64,000 bases of DNA, taken from assembly GCA_963678675.1 (NCBI GenBank), contig OY783198.1, forward strand, positions 4,717,001 through 4,781,000, read 5' to 3'. Shown piece after piece: positions 56,738 through 64,000 of this stretch. A program made the translations under genes and the position numbers. Below the pieces are notes generated by a model. The model did not search any database. It saw only the letters and a program-made list of their open reading frames with translations, and had not been told where the DNA came from. The number at the start of each line of letters is the position of its first letter. Position 1 is the stretch's first letter. This stretch comes from Xiphydria camelus (taxonomy: Eukaryota; Arthropoda; Insecta; Hymenoptera; Xiphydriidae).

Positions 56738-59700
56738 ATGCATCGGAGGTCGGGGCACAACAACAATTACGACGGCAAGATCGCGGGTCTCTACGACCTC
56801 GAGGAAACGCTCGGACGCGGTCACTTTGCCGTCGTGAAACTGGCCCGGCATGTCTTCACCGGGGAGAAGGTCGCCGTGAAAGTCATCGATAAGAGTAAAC
56901 TCGACGAGATCTCGAGGGCCCATCTTTTCCAAGAGGTAAGCCACGCGGGAGTTGCCTCCTCGGCGTTTTTTCTTCGAAGAGGGAAACAGCAACGTTGTTT
57001 ACCGAGGATTCTCGATTCAACTTTTCCCCTTCTTCGTATTCTCAGGTGAGATGCATGAAACTGGTGCAGCATCCGAACGTGGTGCGGCTCTACGAGGTGA
57101 TAGACACCCAGACGAAGCTTTACCTGATTCTCGAGCTGGGCGATGGCGGCGATCTCTACGATTACATCATGCGCCACGACAGCGGTCTCAGCGAGGAGGT
57201 GATTACCGTTATCTTTTTTTCGCACTGGATTCATGCGCGGTTCTGTTTCATTCCGCTTTACGCGTCACATTTCTCCCACAGGTGGCCAGGACGTATTTCC
57301 GACAGATAGTCAGGGCCATATCCTACTGTCACCGTTTGCACGTGGTGCACAGGGACCTGAAGCCCGAGAACGTGGTGTTCTTCGAGAAGCTCGGCTTGGT
57401 CAAGCTGACCGACTTCGGATTCAGCAACAAATTCTGCCCGGGACAAAAGCTGGAGACGTCGTGCGGCTCTCTGGCGTATTCCGCGCCGGAGATACTTCTC
57501 GGCGACAGCTACGACGCCCCGGCTGTCGGTGAGTTGGCCTCGGAACATCCCCGGGTCGCGCTGTAGTGCCGCGGCGAGTCTTCCCTCTCCGTTCGCGTAC
57601 GACTTTCGCACCCGAGATTATTAATTCGCGCCGATCCGTTGCAGACGTCTGGTCCCTGGGAGTGATACTCTACATGCTGGTGTGCGGTCAGGCTCCGTTC
57701 CAAGAGGCCAACGACAGCGAGACCCTGACCATGATCATGGACTGCAAGTATTCGATTCCTGCCCACGTGTCGGACGGATGCAAACGACTTATAGCGAAGA
57801 TGTTGGTGCGAGAGCCCGAGGGCAGGGCTACTTTGGAAGAGATAGCCACGGACGCTTGGTTGGCCATCGGCTCGGATAACGACTCCATGGAGGCGTTACC
57901 GCTCGTTTCCCGACAGCAGGTCTCGGAGGAGCATCACAATCTGATCATCACGAAGATGGTCAATGGAAACATCGCCACGAAGGAGGAGATACTCGAGTGA
58001 GTCTTCGCGACGTTGCTTTCTTTTTTTTCTCTAATGCGTCCGGACACCTCGTCTTCCCCGTTTCTTTCCGCTTACTCTACGTCGCCCTTGTATTTCTCCC
58101 AGAGCCCTCGACAAAAACGAGTACAACCACATAACGGCGACGTACTTTTTACTGGCGGAAAGAAAGCTGCGAGCGCATCGGCAGGAACTGGTACAGAAGA
58201 GCCGGCCCGAAATGCTCGACGTTTCTTCCAGGTAAGTCGCCACCTGAATACGCGTCGATTCACGAAGTTGGAGGGGATCGTCGGAGACGTTCAGAGACAT
58301 CGTGTATTTTCCAACGCACCGATTGTTTTCAGCCAGCAGAACAGCCTGTCGCCCAACGATCTTCAGGTGGATCGGAACAGCCTGGGAAACGTCAATCAGT
58401 CCTTGCTGAGTGTGCCCCGCACACCCGGTGACGTTCCGCAGGTAAGAAGGCGATCGATCGCTGCGTGATCGGCAACGATTAAGTCAGTCCGTCTCTTTGC
58501 AGAACTTTCGAACGCGCAAATGCAGCATCGTCCAGGAGGAGGAAGACGAGGACGACGTGTCGTCGTGTTCCGGGAGGGACGATCACGGCAGCAACTCCAC
58601 CTTGAGTTCGTTCAATCGCCGAGGCTCGCGATCGGAGGGTAAACTCTCGCACATCCTGCAAGAACGGCTCGCCCAGTTGCCGGAGAAGCACACGCTGCAC
58701 GCCCATCCTCATCCTCACCATCATTCTCCTCCTGCGGTTCCGTCCAACGTCGTTCAAAGGACAAACCCGTGCGAGGAGAAGGACAAGGACGTCGGGCAAG
58801 AGAAAACCTCGGGCTACACCGGAGTGGGTAAGCTTCAGACTGGCGGAGCGCTCGAAAATTTGTCCGGCGTGGTCAGGGTCAGTCCTTGCGACGAGAACTT
58901 GAGAAACAGACTCGGCAATGCGGGCATGGGCGCTCAGCCGGGCAGCGGCGGCTGGTCCAGGAGGCCCGGTAACCAAGAAATGAGGCCCAAGTCCGTCGCG
59001 GAGTGCTTAAAGTCGGTTCCCGTGCCGAGCAATAAGTGGAGAATGGGCACGAAGCATCAGGTGACATCGAGTGCGGATACAGTGAACGTCGTCGCGCGTC
59101 CGACGATAACAACTTGCGCGAAACCCGTCAGTGCTATTATCACCAGTCCCGCGACTACCACGACAATTCTCACGGAATCGTCGACAGTGCCGGTTCCTCT
59201 TCGCGTTACGACAGTGCTCAGTGACGATCAGCTGCTGCAGCCAAAATACAAGACGATGCCATCTCCGAACAGCTCTCCCGCCGGACCTATCAGCTCCTCG
59301 CAAACGCCGCTCAACGAGATCTTGGAGGACGGCGACACGATCGTCACGATGACGGGTTTGGACGGCAACCCCAAATGTCGCGTTGTCAGGCGATCGGGCT
59401 ACGAGCAGAGGCGAAGCAAGTTCCACAAGACGCGAACGACGTCGTGCTCTAGTTCGGACGCCAGTGACGACGACAGCGAGGGTAGAAAGAAGAGGGCGCA
59501 TAAGCTGAGCGGATCCGGGAAGCCGCTGCCTCCGAGGAGGGACAGTCACGACGATTCGAGCGATTCTCAGGATCCCGGTGGTGGCGGCAGCGGTGGAGCA
59601 GGTGCCGGTGAGTGTACGAGAGGTCTCTCTTCCGGTACCACGGCCAATACTACGGAAAGCGGCAAATCCGCGGACACGACGAATACCACGAATACGAGTG

Positions 59701-60620
59701 GCTCGAGTAACAACAACAATAACAACAATAACGGCGGTGGTAAGAGGTGCACCGACAACCAGAACCAAATGGGCTTCGGCGGAAGGAGACACCGCACGGG
59801 CAGAAGAAGAGCCGGCGAGACGCGCCTCAGGGAGAGCCAATCGCTGAATCGCATCACCGAGGTTCAAGAGGCCGAGGGACCCTGTCACGCGCATTCTCAC
59901 GCCCACCACCATCATCATCATCATCATCACAGTCACAACGTCGTCGTGACGCAAAGCGTCACCGTCACCGCTTCCTCGCGCATCGTCTCTTCCGCAACCG
60001 GCACCGCCACCGTGGCGAGCGAACGAACGACCACGACGTCGACAACGGTACAGCGAGCCAAGTGCATAGGTGCGAGGTTGCTGCAGGGCTGGTCCTTCGG
60101 GAGCTCCAAGTCTTCCAACAGTACGCCGACGTCGGGGAACAGGACGGAATCCACTTCCGAGGAGAAGAAGAAGGCGAACCGCACCGGTCAGTCGGTCGAC
60201 GAAAAGGACAATCGCGGTTCGGTGAACGGCAGAACCAACACCGAGTGCAAGAGCAGGAAGATGCGCCTTCTGAGCCGCTATTTCGCGGTGCACAAGAAGC
60301 TCTGCGTCCCGCTGCCGGGACTCTTCGGCAAGGGCCGGCTCTACAAGGCCCGCTCTTGCGGCAGCATAGCGCGGGATCGCGTTACGCCGCCGTCGCCGAA
60401 GTCCATGCTCCTCTGCACCGACGATAAGTGGCGAGACAGGCGTCAGTGGTGCAACGTCGAGCGGCAACAGCAGCATCGGGGCAGCGACGGCGATATCAAT
60501 CAGAATCTGGGTCTGGCTCGTTTGGTGCAGGACGGCACGGTCGGCAAAGCTTGTTCGGGATTGCCGACCGTGTGTCACATTCACCTCGGCAACGCCTCGA
60601 AGTGCTGCAGCCTCTGTTGA
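56738..60620 (+). CDS. SNRK: SNRK, SNF-related AMPK-family serine/threonine kinase
   Basis: Seven coding exons: 56738-56935, 57046-57198, 57282-57528, 57645-57996, 58103-58231, 58333-58441 and 58503-60620, giving 1102 codons (1101 aa). All junctions are GT-AG and in frame. The kinase domain, about residues 19-271, closely resembles vertebrate [12 protein letters not shown] (26-33), K48 in [13 protein letters not shown] (140-147), DFG 161-163, activation loop [10 protein letters not shown] with T176 at the LKB1 site, and APE 185-187. A UBA-like helical region follows at about 293-345. The last exon encodes a long disordered tail with an acidic stretch (about 407-414), poly-Asn (about 800), poly-His (about 865), a basic segment around 983-1030 (SRYFAVHKK) and the terminus CCSLC. 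The family is activated by LKB1 and regulates metabolism and proliferation. The ATG follows a possible acceptor (tttcag, ending 56732), so an upstream 5'UTR exon is likely. The fly counterpart is CG8485. Confidence 0.96.
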
Positions 60621-61925
60621 CCACGACAGTATTACGGGCCGGAGTCGGACGATCGAGCACGATCGATGAGGTTGTCTCGTCGCTTCTCCGCCCCCATCGC
60701 GCTACATCTCCCTCGGTAAGCGAAGGCCGACTCTCGTCGGGAGGCCGGAACTGCACGGATCTGCATGCACACCACAGGTGCGCGCGCTCGTATCGGCGTT
60801 GCGCGTTTCAAGTGTTCTCCACGGCCGTTGTCGATTCTTCCTTTTCCCCATCCGCTCACCTTATACCACGAGACCTGCACCACCCGATTCGCTTGTAAGT
60901 TTTCCAACGCGTCTCGTAGCGTCCGATGGAAGGCGGGATGCGACGGGGTGCGTCCTGATCGCCGCTACTTCGAAGAGCGGTGTGTCTAGTCCGTGTGAAC
61001 AAATTTGTATTAAATGTTGCAGAGTTTATTATTATTATCATTATTAATATTATTATTATTAAACGTGTTGACGTATTTAGATCATTATGATGCGAACATT
61101 GTCGAAGAGTCGTGCCGAGCAGCGAGACGGACAAAAAAAATACGTCCCGACTCTTTCGAAATCCGCAATAGACCAATTCGTTTTTTCAGCAGGCAAAGCC
61201 AAAGGATTTCTGATTTGAATTTCATTTTTCCCTCCCGTCCGTCGAGCACGGCAAGCTTCGCGCACGGACAAGAGGGAGAGTAATGAAAATAAGAGAGCGC
61301 GGCGGAAGCCCGGGAGAAATGCGCGTAAACGCGACTGACTGTTATTCACAATGCGCATTAATTAACTGAAACGTAGCTGTATAGAATATAGGTAGAATAA
61401 TGTGGGTGTGCGTACACCCCAAACGTGACGTATCCACACCGCTACGCGGTACGAGGGCTGCTTTCCTTCTTGCGATCGCAACGCGACATCTCGCCCCGTT
61501 GCGTGGGCTAATTTATCAGAACCCGTTGACATATCGCGGTGACTTCGTCAGTGAAATCCATTGACGTAGCACGATCCGCGCAGACTCGACGAGCGATCGT
61601 TTCACCGCTCGTCGGATTTGGATCCTCACCATCGTTTCTCCAATCGCCTGTTATTCCCGTTGCCGTTTTTCATTGTAGACGCGCGCGGCAATGTCGCGTC
61701 CTCGATCATCCCCATCGTTTCATCCGTCGTATCGCCCCATCCTCGTCATTCCCGTCGTCACCGTCATTGGCATCGCGATTGTCGTCGCACCACGATCGGC
61801 GCAATAAGCCGATTGCCATGATTAACAATTATTGCTATCGCTATTATTAATGTTACAGTCTGTCGAATATAGAGAATATATATTATTAATAAATCGTAAG
61901 CGAATAAACGTGGAAATACTTGGTG
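60621..61925 (+). other. Probable SNRK 3'UTR
   Basis: Non-coding sequence after the SNRK stop contains a TTA-rich microsatellite at about 61021-61060. Two closely spaced AATAAA signals at 61888-61893 and 61903-61908 give a likely end near 61925. Confidence 0.45.
61014..61065. repeat. TTA-rich microsatellite
   Basis: An imperfect tract of tta/att trinucleotides in the SNRK 3'UTR. Confidence 0.75.
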
Positions 61926-63481
61926 ACGAGAGTCTCTGCCGCACGCGAGCGCGCAGAGAAAAATCCGGGGGGCGGCAATCGCGTGGCGCCGACCACCGAC
62001 GGAACGGAGCGGACGCGGCGCGCGATAATAACGGGACGAGAGAGCGCGCGCGTTTTGCCTCGGTCATTGGAAAATTCAATGGACGCGCAATTGTGACGCG
62101 GCACGCGCGGGCGGAGGAATTCGGCTGCTCGTTCGCCTCGCTCTCGAGACGGATATTTTATTTATAGCGAGATAGAAAGAGGAACGCGAGTAGGACGACG
62201 TCGTTGACGCAAAGAGGAGAAACGGTCCGGAGCGACGCGAATCAGCTGCATCTCGTAGAGTGTAGAAAAAAGCATAGGGAAATTTTATTCCCACCCACAT
62301 GACCGGGGCTATAACGAAGTCCCGCGTGAGACGAGTCACACCGTCTGTCGTTCCACCGCGTTACCTCGTCACACACCGCGTTGCTTCGGCGCGCAAGAGA
62401 CGGATCGTATCCGTTTTATTCCATTCCCGTGCGTAGTCCAAGGATGTTTATACATATATGCCTATACACCTATCTCGAGAGTGTACGAATTAATATATAT
62501 ACAGACACGCGCGCGCGCGCACGAAGCGGCGTCTGCATGTATGTATGTATGTACTGGTTCACAGACGTTTATAGAGAGTAATACAAAATCTATTTATTAT
62601 AAAGTCGACATTTTTGCTGTTCTCCACTCTGTACATGCGCTCCGATCATCTCGTCGAAATAGTCGAGTCCCCGCTCCACTCCATATCACTCCTGCTCCAC
62701 TTTACGAGGAATTATCGGGATCATCGCGAGAGTACAACCTCGACTCCTCGATCTGGCGAGGACGAGAAGACTCGGCGCGGATAAATCGTTGCTTAGAACT
62801 CTACGCGCGTATGATTAATGAGAATATCGATAATTGTACGGAGTCGTCGAAAACGACGGTATAAAAATAGAGTAACACGTGCGTGTCTCGACAGAGGCAG
62901 CCTCTTCTTTGCAGTGTACGCAGCGAAGGCGGATCCGGGATCCAAATTCCAAGGGGATTCGGATCATTGGGGATGAAGTTGGAACAATTTCCAAAATTCA
63001 TTTCTTTCTTCCAGGAGATACTAAAAAAAGCTAACTTTTGATCGACAGTACTAATCAGGGGGTGACTCGTCCTCTCTGATCTCCTACCAGATCCGCCACT
63101 GATAGACCGTTACGGGAATGTTGCGTGGAATTGCATTTCCACGGGAAAAATGCGCCTTACAAAGTGAGATTCAAAAACTCTACGGTTCTCACCATGCTCG
63201 TATCGTTCGCCGCAACCGGATGCCTAATCGGCGCGGTTCCGTCGCGAGGCGGAATGCGGTCGAACGCGCTCGTATCGATCCGGAAGGGTCGAACCGACGA
63301 TCGATGATTCGAACGGCACGTGCCGTACGAATCGGGTAACGCTAATAACAAGAAATAAATTCGTATCGTGTCGATTGCGCGTTCAGAGATTCGCGTGCTC
63401 CGCGCGAGGAACACCGTAGCGCGTGACGACGGTCAAAGGTCGTCGGCTCTATTGCTCGAGCTCCTTTTGAAAAATGCACGG
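61926..63481. other. CTL1 3'UTR and intergenic
   Basis: Several minus-strand AATAAA candidates (plus-strand TTTATT, for example 62415-62420) prevent fixing the CTL1 transcript end. A CG run lies at about 62506-62521. No other gene seen. Confidence 0.4.
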
Positions 63482-63905
63482 CTACGTGACGACCGATCGG
63501 TCCTCCTCCAAATGGCGCAGGGCCTTCTTGCTATTCTCCACGAATTCCTGAAACGAAAATAGAAACCGGTTCGGTGTCCCGTCCCCGCGGTCGTATCCGT
63601 CAGCGAATCAAGCGATGACTCACCATGAGACCGCGGCTCATGAAGTACGGTCGGTTGATGCCGTCGTTCTTCGCGCAATCCTCGCAGAAGCAGATGAATA
63701 TCGTGTCTATCACCATCTGCGGGGAGATAATTGGTATCGATTAAATCGAGTTTGTGACTTGAAATTGATCATTTGGACTAATTGATATCGCGATCGGCAG
63801 TCGTGTACCGACCTCATAGACGGAGATGAAACAATGCGCCACGAGGAAGGCGAAGATACCCGCCAGAGCAATCGGCACCCAGGGGTGTTGAAGTCCTTCT
63901 TTTTT
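63482..63905 (-). CDS. Choline transporter-like protein, SLC44A1/CTL1 type (3' end, cut by window edge)
   Basis: Three terminal coding exons on the minus strand: 63813-63905 (31 codons), 63624-63716 (31 codons) and 63482-63547 (21 codons plus stop TAG), all joined in phase 0 with GT-AG introns. The first encodes the last membrane helix (HPWVPIALAGIFAFLVAHCF, then ISVYE). The second encodes the SLC44 signature MVIDTIFICFCEDCAKNDG followed by RPYFMS. The third begins EFVENSKKALRHLEE. The string LMEFVENS is what I know from human CTL1, which points to the SLC44A1 branch. These are multi-pass choline transporters of the plasma membrane and mitochondria. A likely donor (TCAG|GTATCT, minus strand) at 63995-63997 suggests the preceding exon ends at 63997, leaving a 91-bp intron. 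The rest of the gene lies beyond position 64000. Confidence 0.92.
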
Positions 63906-64000
63906 CTGCACGGAGGATAAGTTATTTGGATGAAATCTTCGTCGGCAGCTAATCGATTGCAAATAATTTCTACTTCGAATATATATATACAGATACCTGA

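Noticed and set aside
59007..60584. 525-codon minus-strand frame opposite the last SNRK exon
   Set aside because: Mirror of the SNRK coding frame; no recognisable domain.

Overview
This window is nuclear DNA from a holometabolous insect, most likely a hymenopteran and probably an ant. That assignment is inferred from gene content, short spliced introns, CpG-rich intergenic DNA and a dense load of short palindromic MITE-like elements; no marker gene fixes the species. I see no bacterial-style operons, no rRNA or tRNA genes, no CRISPR array and no intact transposase gene.

Four protein-coding genes can be supported. (1) frizzled2-like Wnt receptor (30174-32429, +): one uninterrupted coding exon of 751 codons with signal peptide, ten-cysteine CRD, seven membrane segments, KTxxxW motif and a PDZ-type C terminus. 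(2) An SBK1/Meng-Po-type serine/threonine kinase (45788-49232, -): six coding exons, 649 aa. (3) SNRK, an AMPK-related kinase (56738-60620, +): seven coding exons, 1101 aa. (4) The last three coding exons of an SLC44A1/CTL1-type choline transporter (63482-63905, -), cut by the window edge. fz2 and the SBK kinase converge across about 13.4 kb, the SBK kinase and SNRK are divergent with 7.5 kb between start codons, and SNRK and CTL1 converge with 2.9 kb between stop codons. Nothing shows that the four genes share a pathway; they are ordinary neighbours.

Layout: 1-17 kb is gene-poor and rich in repeats. 17.4-17.84 kb looks like a non-coding first exon ending in a strong donor. 18-30 kb is intergenic or 5' intron DNA with several repeat families, including a 573-bp nested palindrome inserted at TTAA. 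30.2-32.4 kb is fz2, with a probable long 3'UTR to about 35.6 kb. 36-45 kb is a repeat-rich gap with an alternating inverted satellite and nested MITEs. 45.4-49.2 kb is the SBK kinase. 49.2-56.7 kb is the shared upstream region of the two kinases and holds a probable SNRK 5'UTR exon ending at 52806. 56.7-61.9 kb is SNRK, and 61.9-64 kb holds the CTL1 3' end.

The most informative unusual structures are the TTAA palindrome, whose empty target site is present in a second copy of the host repeat at 5.9 kb; an alternating head-to-head satellite present at 2.7 and 37.9 kb; a six-copy repeat carrying a CRE-like TGACGTCA, one copy of which fills an SBK intron; nested MITEs with readable target duplications; and a CaaX-like end on SNRK. 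All homology calls come from recognising protein motifs by eye; no search was run.
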